Below, one piece after another: positions 35,335 through 45,750 of a stretch of 64,000 bases of DNA. Source of the DNA: Lepidurus packardi (lineage: Eukaryota; Arthropoda; Branchiopoda; Notostraca; Triopsidae). The stretch covers positions 1 to 64,000 of the forward strand of contig JAKZAN010000071.1 in assembly GCA_023053545.1 (NCBI GenBank), written 5' to 3'. The notes beneath the pieces were generated by a model. That model was not told the DNA's origin and did not search any database. It worked only from the letters and a program-made list of their open reading frames with translations. Made by a program: the position numbers and the translations under genes. Within the stretch, counting starts at the first letter, position 1, and each line of letters begins with the position of its first letter.

Positions 35335-37314
35335 TTAAATTATATCATACGGAATTTCAAAAGCAATCGTAAAAAATCCGCTTCTATAATGTGCACTGGC
35401 TAAAGTTCCATTTAAAATTGCCACGCGTTCATTGATGTTTAGTAGGCCTATGCCACCAAATTTTTGATCTATTTTCAATTTCGAGCCGTCATTAACGATT
35501 TCGAATCTAAAAGCAGTCGGTGTAAATTCAAATTTAATGCGAATAAAACTTGCTTTTGCATGCTTATTACAATTTTGCAATGCTTCTTGCATAATTCTGA
35601 AAATATGCATTTTAGCCAATTCTGATAACCGGTCCCAATTCTGAGTTCCATAATCCAGATCGAGCTGCGCTGGAGAGATTTCCCGTTGTTCTTTTATAAG
35701 GTCAGAAATTAATTCCAGAAATTGAGATTGATTGGAAAAATAATCCGGCACCTTTTTAGCTGTCAGTCCCTCAATGGTTTCTTGAACATTCTGCAATTGA
35801 AGCAGCACCAAATTGTATTGCTCATCAGTGCTATTGTGTTGCAAATCGGATTCGAAACTAAGGCGCAAAGCGCTTAACTTATTCATCACATCGTCATGGA
35901 GTTCCATCGCTATGGCTCTGCGTTCCTGTTTTTTTATTTTGGAAATAGCCACATAATGATCATGCAGCACATTTATGAATCTGACATTAGTTTGCTGCAG
36001 GCGATTGCGCGATTGAACACGTCTTGTAGAATATTGTACCACTACTAAAACCAGAATTATCGCGATTGCAAATAATAAGATGACAATTTTCGTGTAATTA
36101 TATACCGCCGATTTGAAAGCGGAATTTTTTGAGACAGCTGTATCTACAAGGTATTTAGAAAAATTCGGGTTCTTCTGAATCAATTCGTATTGCGATTCTA
36201 AAAACCGCGCATTGGTTAGGAATTCTTGTCCATACTTGCTTGTGCTACTTGTATCTAGTTGCACCGCACGCCCTAGCATGAACTGCAATGCAGCTGGATC
36301 CTTTTTTCTACGTGAAATAGTCAGCGCCTCATCCAGAAATTGATTTGAAAGCAAAAATTTACCTTTAGCGCCTTCATATTCTGCTAGGAAAAATGCATTC
36401 CAATGTTTTCCTGCCCTAAATTGTTTCTGCTTTCTAAAAATATTTGTTTCATTCCAATAAGATAACGGATTGGGTAGTTTTTTTAACTTCCATTTGCAAT
36501 AAGCCCACTTGTCGATAATCTTCACATACAAATCTGCAGGCATTTTGTCGCCGCAATTGTTACGGGCTCGCTCAAAGTGAGGCTCAGCGGCTGCGAAGTT
36601 ATATTCCTTGAGGTAATTAAATCCGATGTTATAAGAGCATTTGGCCTCGGCGATGCTGTCTTCTTTAGATTCATGAAGATTTCGTCTTGCCACACGCACA
36701 AATTTAAGAGCTAGTTCATTGTTGCCCATCAAAAACAATATCTCGCTAGCAGCCAATCGAGCATTCTGTTCACAATTAGAATTTCCTGATAATGCTGCAT
36801 GAGTAAGTTGCTGTATAACAGAATTTTGTGCCTCAAACAGTAAACCTAAGCTTGCTTCGGCTTTTGCCCGCTCTCCCCACAACCATGATTTTTGTAATTG
36901 GCTAGAGATTTCGCTTTCCGATGCTTTTTTGAAACAATACATTGCCGAAGTGGGTTCTTCTTGGGATAAAAAGTATGTTCCCCACAAAGCATATAAAAGT
37001 GCCTGACATTGGCCCACATTTGATGAACGCTTATCGGCAAGTTGAACTTCTAAACATTTTTCCGCGGATTCACTGTCGCCAATTGTAGTATAATATTGGC
37101 GTAAATATTCCAGCTCGGCTACTACCTTCAAACCAATCTCGGGCTGAAATTGTAAAGGCACGCTCCTTGAAAAGGTTTCGCTTTGTTTTTCGCCATCCAA
37201 TTCATTTAAGACCCTTCCAAACCGGCTTTGGGCGTCTGTATGCGCACCTTTCTGCGCAGCACTACGAAATATGCAACACAAAAAAAACAGCAAAATTATA
37301 AGAAAATTCTTCAA
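35335..37314 (-). CDS. Sensor histidine kinase with periplasmic TPR region (NarX-like HisKA_3)
   Basis: 659 aa. A signal peptide/first helix at 3-19, TPR-like helices over 60-385, a membrane helix at 408-427, then HisKA_3 with the acceptor His473 in AMELHDDVMNKL and HATPase_c (EALQNCNKHAKAS, DGSKLKIDQKFGGIGLLNI). Kinases of this layout phosphorylate NarL/FixJ-type regulators, and one is encoded 64 bases upstream at 37379-38026. Same strand as the regulator, the secreted protein and the His-less kinase homologue. Confidence 0.88.
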   Translation of the reverse strand: MKNFLIILLFFLCCIFRSAAQKGAHTDAQSRFGRVLNELDGEKQSETFSRSVPLQFQPEIGLKVVAELEYLRQYYTTIGDSESAEKCLEVQLADKRSSNVGQCQALLYALWGTYFLSQEEPTSAMYCFKKASESEISSQLQKSWLWGERAKAEASLGLLFEAQNSVIQQLTHAALSGNSNCEQNARLAASEILFLMGNNELALKFVRVARRNLHESKEDSIAEAKCSYNIGFNYLKEYNFAAAEPHFERARNNCGDKMPADLYVKIIDKWAYCKWKLKKLPNPLSYWNETNIFRKQKQFRAGKHWNAFFLAEYEGAKGKFLLSNQFLDEALTISRRKKDPAALQFMLGRAVQLDTSSTSKYGQEFLTNARFLESQYELIQKNPNFSKYLVDTAVSKNSAFKSAVYNYTKIVILLFAIAIILVLVVVQYSTRRVQSRNRLQQTNVRFINVLHDHYVAISKIKKQERRAIAMELHDDVMNKLSALRLSFESDLQHNSTDEQYNLVLLQLQNVQETIEGLTAKKVPDYFSNQSQFLELISDLIKEQREISPAQLDLDYGTQNWDRLSELAKMHIFRIMQEALQNCNKHAKASFIRIKFEFTPTAFRFEIVNDGSKLKIDQKFGGIGLLNINERVAILNGTLASAHYRSGFFTIAFEIPYDII

Positions 37315-37378
37315 AAATATTTTTGCCTAAATTAAAAAACATCTTACAATTATAGCTGCAGAAATTCTGTAAAAAACG

Positions 37379-38026
37379 TTAAATTAAGTTGCGAAGTTTA
37401 GCTTCCCGTATAATGTCTTCGTCAGATCCTTGCTCAATATTAAAGAAGCGTTTGATTTGATTTTTACGCTTGTCGACTGAGCTAATTGAAATATTGATGT
37501 GTTTGGGAAGGTTTTTGGTTTGTATGCCAGACCCAAGCAAAGTGATTATCTTTCTATTAATTAGGTCTAAGTAATCCCGCTGACCCAATAAATTTTGCAG
37601 GTTCAATTTTGCAGTCTTGCTATAATAGATCTTTCCGGAAATCACTTCGTTTAAGGCAGTAATAAAATCCGCTGGTTCAATGTCCGTCTTAATCAAAATG
37701 GAAGCCTTTGGCACATCCTGCTGAATTTCATATAGAACGAAAGCCTCTGCAAAAGAGGTAATAATCATTATTTTACAATCTTTATAATAAGCCGCCACAT
37801 ACTTTGCAACATCCAGCCCGTTCTTTATGTCCCCTTCTGCTTGCCCGGGAATTCGCAGATCGATTATTGCGAGGTCATAAGTAATGTCCTTACATTTTTT
37901 AACCGCTGCGTCGCAACTTTCTGCCACATCAAGAACGACATTCAAACGGAGTTCGTTTAAAATCGATTTGTAAGCTTCGACCATTAAAGGATGGTCTTCC
38001 ACGATTAATAAATGAAACTGCTTCAA
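37379..38026 (-). CDS. Two-component response regulator (NarL/FixJ type)
   Basis: 215 aa. Receiver domain with acidic Glu10/Asp11, phospho-acceptor Asp56 (LAIIDLRIPG), Thr in MIITSF and Lys in ILIKTD; C-terminal GerE-like HTH (INRKIITLLGSGIQTKNLPKHINISISSVDKRKNQI). First gene of the kinase cluster. It should bind DNA when phosphorylated by the intact kinase; target genes are not evident here. Confidence 0.9.
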   Translation of the reverse strand: MKQFHLLIVEDHPLMVEAYKSILNELRLNVVLDVAESCDAAVKKCKDITYDLAIIDLRIPGQAEGDIKNGLDVAKYVAAYYKDCKIMIITSFAEAFVLYEIQQDVPKASILIKTDIEPADFITALNEVISGKIYYSKTAKLNLQNLLGQRDYLDLINRKIITLLGSGIQTKNLPKHINISISSVDKRKNQIKRFFNIEQGSDEDIIREAKLRNLI

Positions 38027-38092
38027 AATAGAAATGCTGGCTTTTCGCCAATTAATAATTTATAATAACAACATAAAAACCAGCATACTATA

Positions 38093-39634
38093 TTACATTT
38101 TTTTCAGCCAATGCTTCACATTTACCGCATTGTCGATAATGTCGTGCAACGCACTAATTTTGACCCGGTCTTGTAGCATTGAATCGCGGTGTCGGATGGT
38201 TACGGTTTGATCTTCAAGAGTTTGATGATCTACGGTAATACAAAAAGGAGTGCCCAGCGCATCTTGTCTTCTGTATCTTCTGCCTACAGCGTCTTTTTCA
38301 TCATAAGTTACATTGAAATCCCATTTCAAATCTTCAATAATTTGATGCGCAATTTCAGGTAAACCATCCTTTTTCAGCAATGGCAAAACTGCCGCTTTTA
38401 TTGGCGAAAGTATAGCTGGCAATTGCAAGACAGTACGCAATGAACCATCTTCCAATGTTTCTTCTTTTAATGATTTTGAAAAAACTGCCAAAAACATTCT
38501 GTCTAAACCTACTGAAGTTTCCACTACATAAGGCGTATAATTCTGATTTAGTTCAGCATCAAAATACTGCAGTTTCCTTCCTGAAAATTGTTCGTGGGCT
38601 TTTAGATCGAAATCTGTTCTGGAATGAATTCCTTCTAATTCTTTGAAGCCAAAAGGGAAGTTAAATTCGATATCGGCCGCGGCGTTTGCATAATGCGCAA
38701 GCTTTTCATGGTCGTGGAATCGGTAGTTTTCGGCGCCTAATCCTAGCGATAAATGCCAGTTCAACCGCGTCTGTTTCCAATAATCATAATATTTCATTTC
38801 TTCTCCTGGACGCACGAAGAATTGCATTTCCATTTGTTCGAATTCACGCATTCTAAAAATAAACTGACGCGCTACAATTTCATTTCGGAAGGCTTTACCT
38901 GTTTGGGCTATTCCAAAGGGAACTTTCATACGCCCTGATTTCTGTACGTTTAAGAAATTCACAAATATTCCTTGTGCTGTTTCGGGACGCAGGTATAAAT
39001 CCATTGCCGTATCAGCGGAAGCGCCAAGTTTTGTACCAAACATCAAATTAAATTGGCGTACCTCGGTCCAATTTCTAGAGCCAGTTTCTGGATCTGCAAT
39101 TTCCAGCTCTTCGATCAACGCTTTCACATCTTCCAAGTTTTCAGCCTCAAGCGAGCGCGCCATTCTTTCTAGAATTTCTTTCTGACGGGCTTTGTATTCC
39201 ACCACACGCGCATTTGTTGTAACGAACTCTTGTTCATTAAAAGCATCGCCAAAGCGACCGCGAGCCTTTTCGATTTCCTTCTCCGCTTTTTGATTTAATT
39301 TTTCAGCATAATCCTCAATTAAAACATCAGCGCGGTATCGTTTTTTTGAATCCTTATTGTCAATCAATGGGTCATTAAACGCATCGACGTGGCCGGATGC
39401 TTTCCAAGTAGTCGGATGCATCAAAATCGCGGCATCCAATCCCACTATGTTTTCATGCATCTGAACCATCGACTTCCACCAATATTCACGTATATTCTTC
39501 TTCAATTCAACGCCATTCTGACCATAGTCATAAACCGCGCTCAATCCGTCATATACTTCGCTGGATGGGAAAATGTACCCGTATTCCTTTGCGTGCGAAA
39601 TCACATTCTTAAAAATATCTTCCTGTTTTGCCAT
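38093..39634 (-). CDS. glyS: Glycyl-tRNA synthetase (class II, single-chain)
   Basis: 513 aa from ATG 39634 (MAKQEDIFKNVISHAKEYGYIFP), the usual start; upstream in-frame sequence is not conserved-looking. Charges tRNA-Gly in the cytoplasm. Visible motifs: GLSAVYDYGQNGVELK, LRPETAQGIFVNF, the class II motif 2 region GIAQTGKAFRNEI…REFEQMEMQFF and motif 3 VETSVGLDRMF, then the anticodon-binding domain. Length is standard for the alpha2 enzyme. Confidence 0.95.
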   Translation of the reverse strand: MAKQEDIFKNVISHAKEYGYIFPSSEVYDGLSAVYDYGQNGVELKKNIREYWWKSMVQMHENIVGLDAAILMHPTTWKASGHVDAFNDPLIDNKDSKKRYRADVLIEDYAEKLNQKAEKEIEKARGRFGDAFNEQEFVTTNARVVEYKARQKEILERMARSLEAENLEDVKALIEELEIADPETGSRNWTEVRQFNLMFGTKLGASADTAMDLYLRPETAQGIFVNFLNVQKSGRMKVPFGIAQTGKAFRNEIVARQFIFRMREFEQMEMQFFVRPGEEMKYYDYWKQTRLNWHLSLGLGAENYRFHDHEKLAHYANAAADIEFNFPFGFKELEGIHSRTDFDLKAHEQFSGRKLQYFDAELNQNYTPYVVETSVGLDRMFLAVFSKSLKEETLEDGSLRTVLQLPAILSPIKAAVLPLLKKDGLPEIAHQIIEDLKWDFNVTYDEKDAVGRRYRRQDALGTPFCITVDHQTLEDQTVTIRHRDSMLQDRVKISALHDIIDNAVNVKHWLKKM

Positions 39635-39719
39635 AGTGCCACAAAAATATAAAAAGCCATTTAAAAAACGTGTCATTATTCCAGATTCTCTATATTTATC
39701 GCTCTAATCCATACAAAAA

Positions 39720-40403
39720 ATGTTTACAAGCCTACTTAACCTCTTCTATCCTCCTGTTTGTGCTGGCTGTCATTCGCTTCTTCTGTCTGATGAAAACACC
39801 ATATGCATAGCTTGCCGACACAAAATGCCGTTGACCAACCACCATGTCCAAATAAAAAATGAGACCTACGAAAAATTTTACGGAAAAGTACCAATTGAAT
39901 TTGCTGCTTCGATGTGCTATTTTCATAAAAAAGGAATCGTTCAAGAGTTGATTCATCAATTAAAATACAAACGAAACCAATTAGTTGGCAATGCCTTAGG
40001 TTTGTGGTATGGCCCAATTTTACGGGAGTCTTCTTTATTATCCGAAGTTGATTTTGTAATGCCCGTTCCGCTTCATAAAAAACGGATGAAAGAACGTGGC
40101 TACAATCAAGTACAGTCATTTGGCACCGCCATCGCAGCAGTTTTTGAAATTCCCTACGTTGATGATCTTTTAGTTCGGAATGTGTATACGCAAACACAAA
40201 CCACCAAAAATTCGATTGCAAGGGCAGGGATTACCCAAGACCTATTTGCTGTTACCGATCTCGAAAAATATCAAAACAAACATGTGTTGTTAGTTGATGA
40301 CGTGATTACGACCGGTTCCACGCTAGAAGCTTGCTGCCGAACGTTGTTGCGCATTCCAGGTATTCGAATAAGCATCGTTTGTATGGCCTATTCGCATTCA
40401 TAA
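39720..40403 (+). CDS. ComF-family phosphoribosyltransferase-like protein
   Basis: 227 aa. N-terminal double zinc knuckle: CAGCH and CIACR within the first 35 residues. The C-terminal type I PRTase fold has the PRPP loop VLLVDDVITTGSTLEAC, with the two Asp expected. ComF proteins are needed for natural DNA uptake in several bacteria; the reaction, if any, is unknown. Divergent from glyS. Confidence 0.88.
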   Translation: MFTSLLNLFYPPVCAGCHSLLLSDENTICIACRHKMPLTNHHVQIKNETYEKFYGKVPIEFAASMCYFHKKGIVQELIHQLKYKRNQLVGNALGLWYGPILRESSLLSEVDFVMPVPLHKKRMKERGYNQVQSFGTAIAAVFEIPYVDDLLVRNVYTQTQTTKNSIARAGITQDLFAVTDLEKYQNKHVLLVDDVITTGSTLEACCRTLLRIPGIRISIVCMAYSHS

Positions 40404-40482
40404 CTTCCATCAGCCGCCAAAATTTTCTAATAAATTTCTATACTGAAAATTATAATCGTTATTTTGCGAATATTTTGATGCA

Positions 40483-42081
40483 ATGACTAGATTTTTTCCC
40501 CGCCTTTTGATAGTAACATGTGCCGTATTGGCAATAAGTTGCGCAAAGAGAATGAGCATAACTGGGGGCGCAAAAGACACTTTGGCGCCAAAGCTTGTGC
40601 AAAGCTATCCAAAAAACTTTTCGACCGGTTTTAAAGGAAATGAAATCCGACTTAATTTTGATGAATACATCAAGCTTAAAAACGTAACAAAACAATTAAT
40701 CGTTTCGCCTCCAATGCAAAATGCGCCAGATATTGCGCCACTTTCTGCAACACAAACGCTCAAAATCCGCATCAAAGATACCTTACAGTCCAACACCACT
40801 TATAGTTTTAACTTCGGCAACAGTATCGAGGATAACAACGAGTCGAATGCACTGAAAGGTTTCCGATATGTTTTTTCGACTGGCGCTTATATTGATTCGC
40901 TCAATTTGAGTGGCAGCATTAAGGATGCTTATTTCAAGAAAACAGACCCTGATGTTTCCGTTTTTTTGTATGAAGTCGATTCAAAGCACTCTGATTCTGC
41001 CATTTACAAAAAAAGTCCGCGCTATGTTGCCAAAACTGGTGACACTATTTCTTATTTCAAATTCGAAAATTTAAAAAGCGGCAAATACCAAATGATTGCA
41101 ATTACGGATTTAAATGGCAACAATAAATATGACCCAAAAACCGAAAAAATAGGATTCAGAAAGGAATTTATTCAACTTCCGAATGATACTTTATATCAAA
41201 TTGAGCTCTTTAAAGAGGTGAACAAAGCAAAAGTCGTGAAGCCAATTCAAACTTCAGGAAACCGCATGCTAATGGGATTTGAAGGGAAGCAAGCCGCTAG
41301 TTTTAAAATCGAAGTCAGAAACGGAACGCAACTGCTCCAAAGCTTCGTTAGCGCTATTCCAAAAAAGGATTCTTTGAATATTTGGGTTAAAAACGTCAAA
41401 ACAGATTCGCTTATAGTTGCCATTAAAAGCGCAATGGTTAATGAAAATTATACCGTCCGTTGGCGCGAGCAAAGGAAAGACACCACCAATATAAGCGCAA
41501 AATATGCCGGGACTTTGCCCTTGCGAAATCCTTTCACGCTGAATGTTTCGCCTCCGCTTACAAAAATTGAAAAAAGCCTAATGCAATTGGTTGATAAAGA
41601 TTCCAAACCTGTTGAGTTTGAAACCGATTATGATGCTTTTTCTGAAGAATTGAAATTTAATTTTAATCGAGAGCCTTCGCAAAAGTATGTTTTGAAATTA
41701 CTGCCAAAAGCCATTACTGATCTAAACGAAAAAACAAATGACACCTTAACTTATCGATTTTCTACAAAATCTGCCGCAGAATACGGCAACCTTCGCGTAA
41801 CACTCCAAAATGTCCGGCGATTTCCTGTTATTGTAGAGCTTGCCAATTTGAAGGGGGAAGTAATTGCGAGCCAATCAAGTAACGCAGCAACGCTGCTTGA
41901 GTTTGATTATTTAGAGCCTGCAACTTACGCGCTCCGCTTGATTTATGACGACAACAAAAATGGCATTTGGGATACAGGCAGCTTTCTAGAAAAAAGACAA
42001 TCCGAAGAAGTAATATATTTACCGAAAGACATTAATGTCCACGCTAATTTTGATATTGAACAACCTTTTAGCCTACCGTAA
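40483..42081 (+). CDS. Ig-like domain lipoprotein
   Basis: 532 aa. Signal peptide with lipobox (LAISCAKR), then a Big_5/SbsA-type Ig-like domain at about 30-130 (KLVQSYPKNFSTGFKGNEIRLNFDEYI…VFSTG), a carboxypeptidase-like segment (SGKYQMIAITDLNGNNKYDPKTEKI) and a second similar domain near the C-terminus ending in YLPKDINVHANFDIEQPF. The family is common on the Bacteroidota cell surface. Its end overlaps the end of the convergent omega-amidase gene by 14 nt. Confidence 0.8.
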   Translation: MTRFFPRLLIVTCAVLAISCAKRMSITGGAKDTLAPKLVQSYPKNFSTGFKGNEIRLNFDEYIKLKNVTKQLIVSPPMQNAPDIAPLSATQTLKIRIKDTLQSNTTYSFNFGNSIEDNNESNALKGFRYVFSTGAYIDSLNLSGSIKDAYFKKTDPDVSVFLYEVDSKHSDSAIYKKSPRYVAKTGDTISYFKFENLKSGKYQMIAITDLNGNNKYDPKTEKIGFRKEFIQLPNDTLYQIELFKEVNKAKVVKPIQTSGNRMLMGFEGKQAASFKIEVRNGTQLLQSFVSAIPKKDSLNIWVKNVKTDSLIVAIKSAMVNENYTVRWREQRKDTTNISAKYAGTLPLRNPFTLNVSPPLTKIEKSLMQLVDKDSKPVEFETDYDAFSEELKFNFNREPSQKYVLKLLPKAITDLNEKTNDTLTYRFSTKSAAEYGNLRVTLQNVRRFPVIVELANLKGEVIASQSSNAATLLEFDYLEPATYALRLIYDDNKNGIWDTGSFLEKRQSEEVIYLPKDINVHANFDIEQPFSLP

Positions 42082-42829
42082 ACTCATCCTGATCTTTCAA
42101 AAATCCAAACTTTCTGCGTTCTTTTTGAACATGAAATAGATCCAAAGTTACAACCTGAAAATCGACTTCGGAATTCATTTCCAAAATTGAATTGCCTAAG
42201 GCGTCAATAACGGCAGAATGACCTGGATAATGATGTCCGTTTTCATCTGTTCCAATTCGGTTTACGCCAATTACATAACTCATATTTTCGATGGCCCGCG
42301 CTTTTAAAAGCAGGTCCCATGCGTTAATTCTAGGCTCCGGCCAGTTGGCTACATATAAAATTAGGTCATATTCATTTTTGTTGCGAACAAAAACTGGAAA
42401 TCGCAAATCATAACAAATCTGAGGACAAATGCGCCAGCCATTATAGGATATAATCTTCTTTAGTTGTCCTGGCTCATAACTTTTGTCTTCTCCCGCAAGC
42501 GTAAACAAATGCCGCTTGTTATAAGTTTCGATACCGCCATCTGGGGCTACAAATACAAAACGATTGTAATATTTTCCGGCATCGTGAATGACTAAACTAC
42601 CACAAATTGCTGCGTTTTTTTGACTTGATAGCCTTTTCATCCATGCAATTGTTTCGCCGTCCATACTTTCAGCGACTGGAATTGGGTTCATGGTGAATCC
42701 TGATGTAAACATTTCTGGCAAAACAATTAAATCGGCTTCTTGGATCTTTTCGATCTGAGCACCAATCATTTCGCGATTGCTTTTAGGCGCTTCCCATTTC
42801 AGCTCCGTTTGGATAATGGCTACTTTCAT
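42068..42829 (-). CDS. Omega-amidase / nitrilase-superfamily hydrolase
   Basis: 253 aa. The catalytic triad is visible: Glu in LPEMF, Lys in YNKRHLF, Cys in PQICYDLRFP, with a second Glu in KARAIEN. This is the YafV-type omega-amidase that hydrolyses 2-oxoglutaramate and 2-oxosuccinamate (methionine-salvage metabolite repair). Cytoplasmic. Its start overlaps the GH92 gene's stop by 4 nt (42826-42829), so the two are an operon. Confidence 0.87.
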   Translation of the reverse strand: MKVAIIQTELKWEAPKSNREMIGAQIEKIQEADLIVLPEMFTSGFTMNPIPVAESMDGETIAWMKRLSSQKNAAICGSLVIHDAGKYYNRFVFVAPDGGIETYNKRHLFTLAGEDKSYEPGQLKKIISYNGWRICPQICYDLRFPVFVRNKNEYDLILYVANWPEPRINAWDLLLKARAIENMSYVIGVNRIGTDENGHHYPGHSAVIDALGNSILEMNSEVDFQVVTLDLFHVQKERRKFGFLKDQDEFTVG

Positions 42830-45597
42830 TTTACTTCAATTTCGTCTATAAATATAAATGCGTCGCCGCCAAATCCTTGATGCCAATTGGGCAATTTGCC
42901 GTAATTTGTGGCAATTATCTTCACAAAACGTGCTTTTGTTGAAGCTATTTCTGTTTGATAATTTTTGATGGTTGATTGATATTCTCGTGCATCTACAGTG
43001 TTTTTCACTTCGGCTGCTAGTTTATAATTAATGCCATCAACCGACGTATAATAAGCAACTTTAACGGGCATCAAGATCCATGAACGTGAATCTTGCAGAA
43101 AGCGTGCGCTAATTTTAGATATTTTAGTTAATTTTTTAAGATTGATTACTGCTTCAAAATCCTGCCCTTGAAACCCTTGCCAATCCCCTTTTCGCCAGTT
43201 TTCATTTCCTTTTATGCCGTCTATTAGACCGTTTTCGCCGCCAGCATGGTATTGCGGATTGTAGACCGATTTTAATTGGACGCTATAATTATTCGGCTTC
43301 TTGTAGAATTCTGCTGATATGATTGCACTCGAATCTTTTCCTCGAACCGCATAAGCATCAATTTTAGCTGAGGATTTTATGTTAATTGGCGCATTGTATT
43401 TTCTGAACGGCGTTTTCTTCTGATGGGTGCCAATGCTGTAAAAAACAACATCGTTTTCATCGGCTGGTTTCAGGCTTACGCTCTGCATATTTTCGAATGA
43501 TTTTGAAACTGCAGCAATTGCAGGAACAGGCGTGATTATCTTGTGAGACATTTGCGGTTTTTGAGGCAATACGAAACCTAGATCGTCACTGGCTTTGGAT
43601 GCTGTTTTCCCATTTTCAAGCTGTATTTGAAACTTATTAAACATTGGTTTTGTATAGCTGGCTTGCGCGTCTCCGGGTGTTACAAAATAAAGCCCAAGCG
43701 AACTCAGCACATACCAAGCGCTCATCTGTCCACAGTCTTCATTTCCTATTAGACCGTCTGGCGAATTTTTGTAAAATTCGTTCAAAATGAAAGCCACTTT
43801 TTCGTTTGTCTTTTCAGGTTTACCGATATAATTATACAAATAAGCCATGTGGTGACTTGGTTCGTTTCCATGTGCGTATTGTCCGATTAAGCCCGTAATA
43901 TCGACCTGCTCCCGACCAGTTGTAGCCGATTCTTCACTGAACATTTTGTCTAATTTCGCTTCAAACTTTGCAGCGCCGCCATAGGCCTCGATCATGCCCG
44001 GTATATCTTGCGGTACAAAAAATGAGTATTGCCAACTGTTTCCTTCGGTGTAATTATTATTGACTTCGCGCGGGTCGAAAGGTTTGTCCCAGCCGCCGTT
44101 CTTTTTTGGGCGCATGAAGCCGCTTTCCGCATCAAAGATGTTTTTCCAGCTTTGTGAGCGCTTCATGAAATAGGCATAATCTTCCGTTTTATTAAGCATT
44201 TGCGCCATTTGGCCAATGCACCAATCGTCATAAGCGTATTCGAGGGTTTTTGAAACACTTTCATGTTCATCATCAATGCTAATGAACCCCTGTTTTTTAT
44301 AGGCCTCCAAGCCCAAATGATCGAGCATAGCGCTGTGTTTTGCAGCTTTAAAAGCCAACTCATAATCGAATCCTTTGATGCCTTTTGCCATTGCATCAGC
44401 GATTACTGAAACCGAATGGTAACCAATCATGCAATCCGTTTCGTTTGAAGCCAGCTCCCAAACTGGAAGGCGTCCGCCTTGCTCGAATTGTTTTAGAAAA
44501 GTATTGATGAAATCGGAGGTTCGTTTTTTATCGATTATGGTGTATAAAGGATGTGCCGCGCGAAACGTATCCCAAAGCGAAAAAACAGAGTAGTAGTCAA
44601 AACCCTTTGCAACGTGAATTTCATTGTCTCTTCCCCGGTATTTTCCGTCCAAATCTTGTGCGATATTGGGTTGCATCATCGTATGATAGAGCGCTGTATA
44701 GAATATCTTTAGCTTTTCTGTGTCGGTGTCTTCCACCTTAATTTTGCCTAGTTCTGCGTTCCAAAGATTTGCTGCTTGTTTTTGCACCGCATCAAAGTCC
44801 CATCCAGAAATTTCAGTCATGTTCAGTTTTGCGCCTGCGTTACTTGTGGGTGACAGAGCCACTTTAATCTGAATTTTGTCGCCTGGTTTAACGTCTTTTG
44901 AAAAAGCCATTGCCAAAACGCTTCCGGCAAAGAACTTATCGGTTGTTTTGGGAGGCGCAAAACCGTTGTTTGAAATACTCGAAATTGTCATGGGTTGGCT
45001 GAATTCAATTCGCGCAAAGACATACTGATCGCGAGCCCATGCTTCGCTTCGGCGCAGCACTTCAATTGTTTTATTGTCTATAATCCGGATTTCGCCCATT
45101 ATGAGTTGGTCGCGGTGGTTGAGATCTAAGACTATATTTGCCTTTCCAGATTGATTGAACGTGTATTCATGAAATCCGACCCGCGTTGATGTTGTGAGTC
45201 GGACGTCGATGTTGTGTTTGTCTAATTTTACGCTATAAAAACCTGCACTTGCCGATTCATTTGCATGTTTGAATGTCGAGGAATATTCCCGATTATCCAA
45301 AGATGCGTTTCCCATTGTGGGCATTAACATGATGTCGCCAAAATCGGAAACGCCTGTGCCGTTTAGGTGTGTATGCGAAAAACCATAGATTATTTCGCCT
45401 GTATAATGATAGCCGCCGCAGCCATCCCAGCTGCCGTCTATTCGTGTATCTGGCGATAGTTGCACCATTCCGAAAGGCACGGTTGCGCCTGGAAACGAAT
45501 GTCCGTGGCCGCCGGTTCCGATGAATGGGTTGACGTGTTGCTGAAATTGAGCAAATATTGTTGACGTGAATAGCAAAAAGTATAGGCGAAATTTCAT
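42826..45597 (-). CDS. GH92 alpha-1,2-mannosidase with discoidin-like domain
   Basis: 923 aa. Signal peptide MKFRLYFLLFTSTIFAQF, then the GH92 N-terminal beta-sandwich (VNPFIGTGGHGHSFPGATVPFGMVQ is the family signature, residues about 20-45) and the (alpha/alpha)6 catalytic barrel with NYTEGNSWQYS, GNEPSHHMAYLYN and GNEDCGQMSAWYV (catalytic acid/base region). The last 130 residues are an F5/8 type C-like carbohydrate-binding domain. Calcium-dependent exo-mannosidase on N-glycan or mannan, exported. Operon with the omega-amidase. Confidence 0.92.
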   Translation of the reverse strand: MKFRLYFLLFTSTIFAQFQQHVNPFIGTGGHGHSFPGATVPFGMVQLSPDTRIDGSWDGCGGYHYTGEIIYGFSHTHLNGTGVSDFGDIMLMPTMGNASLDNREYSSTFKHANESASAGFYSVKLDKHNIDVRLTTSTRVGFHEYTFNQSGKANIVLDLNHRDQLIMGEIRIIDNKTIEVLRRSEAWARDQYVFARIEFSQPMTISSISNNGFAPPKTTDKFFAGSVLAMAFSKDVKPGDKIQIKVALSPTSNAGAKLNMTEISGWDFDAVQKQAANLWNAELGKIKVEDTDTEKLKIFYTALYHTMMQPNIAQDLDGKYRGRDNEIHVAKGFDYYSVFSLWDTFRAAHPLYTIIDKKRTSDFINTFLKQFEQGGRLPVWELASNETDCMIGYHSVSVIADAMAKGIKGFDYELAFKAAKHSAMLDHLGLEAYKKQGFISIDDEHESVSKTLEYAYDDWCIGQMAQMLNKTEDYAYFMKRSQSWKNIFDAESGFMRPKKNGGWDKPFDPREVNNNYTEGNSWQYSFFVPQDIPGMIEAYGGAAKFEAKLDKMFSEESATTGREQVDITGLIGQYAHGNEPSHHMAYLYNYIGKPEKTNEKVAFILNEFYKNSPDGLIGNEDCGQMSAWYVLSSLGLYFVTPGDAQASYTKPMFNKFQIQLENGKTASKASDDLGFVLPQKPQMSHKIITPVPAIAAVSKSFENMQSVSLKPADENDVVFYSIGTHQKKTPFRKYNAPINIKSSAKIDAYAVRGKDSSAIISAEFYKKPNNYSVQLKSVYNPQYHAGGENGLIDGIKGNENWRKGDWQGFQGQDFEAVINLKKLTKISKISARFLQDSRSWILMPVKVAYYTSVDGINYKLAAEVKNTVDAREYQSTIKNYQTEIASTKARFVKIIATNYGKLPNWHQGFGGDAFIFIDEIEVK

Positions 45598-45652
45598 TTT
45601 TTATGTAGATTTTATTCAAATATATGAATTTCATCCGAGTGTGATTCGCGCT

Positions 45653-45750
45653 AGGGATTGCAGCGGAAATCCTTTTTGAAGCGCAGCGGAAAAAAGATTG
45701 CAGCGAAAAGCCCGCCCGCCTTTTTTTGGCGGGAGCGCCCAAAAAAAAAA
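45653..45750 (+). repeat. Dispersed intergenic repeat, copy 3
   Basis: GGGATTGCAGCGGAAATCC, TTTTTGAAGCGCAGCGG, AAAAAAGATTGCAGCG, AAAAGCCCG, ending GGCGGGAGCGCCCAAAA. It lies between the GH92 start and the sdh terminator. Confidence 0.65.
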
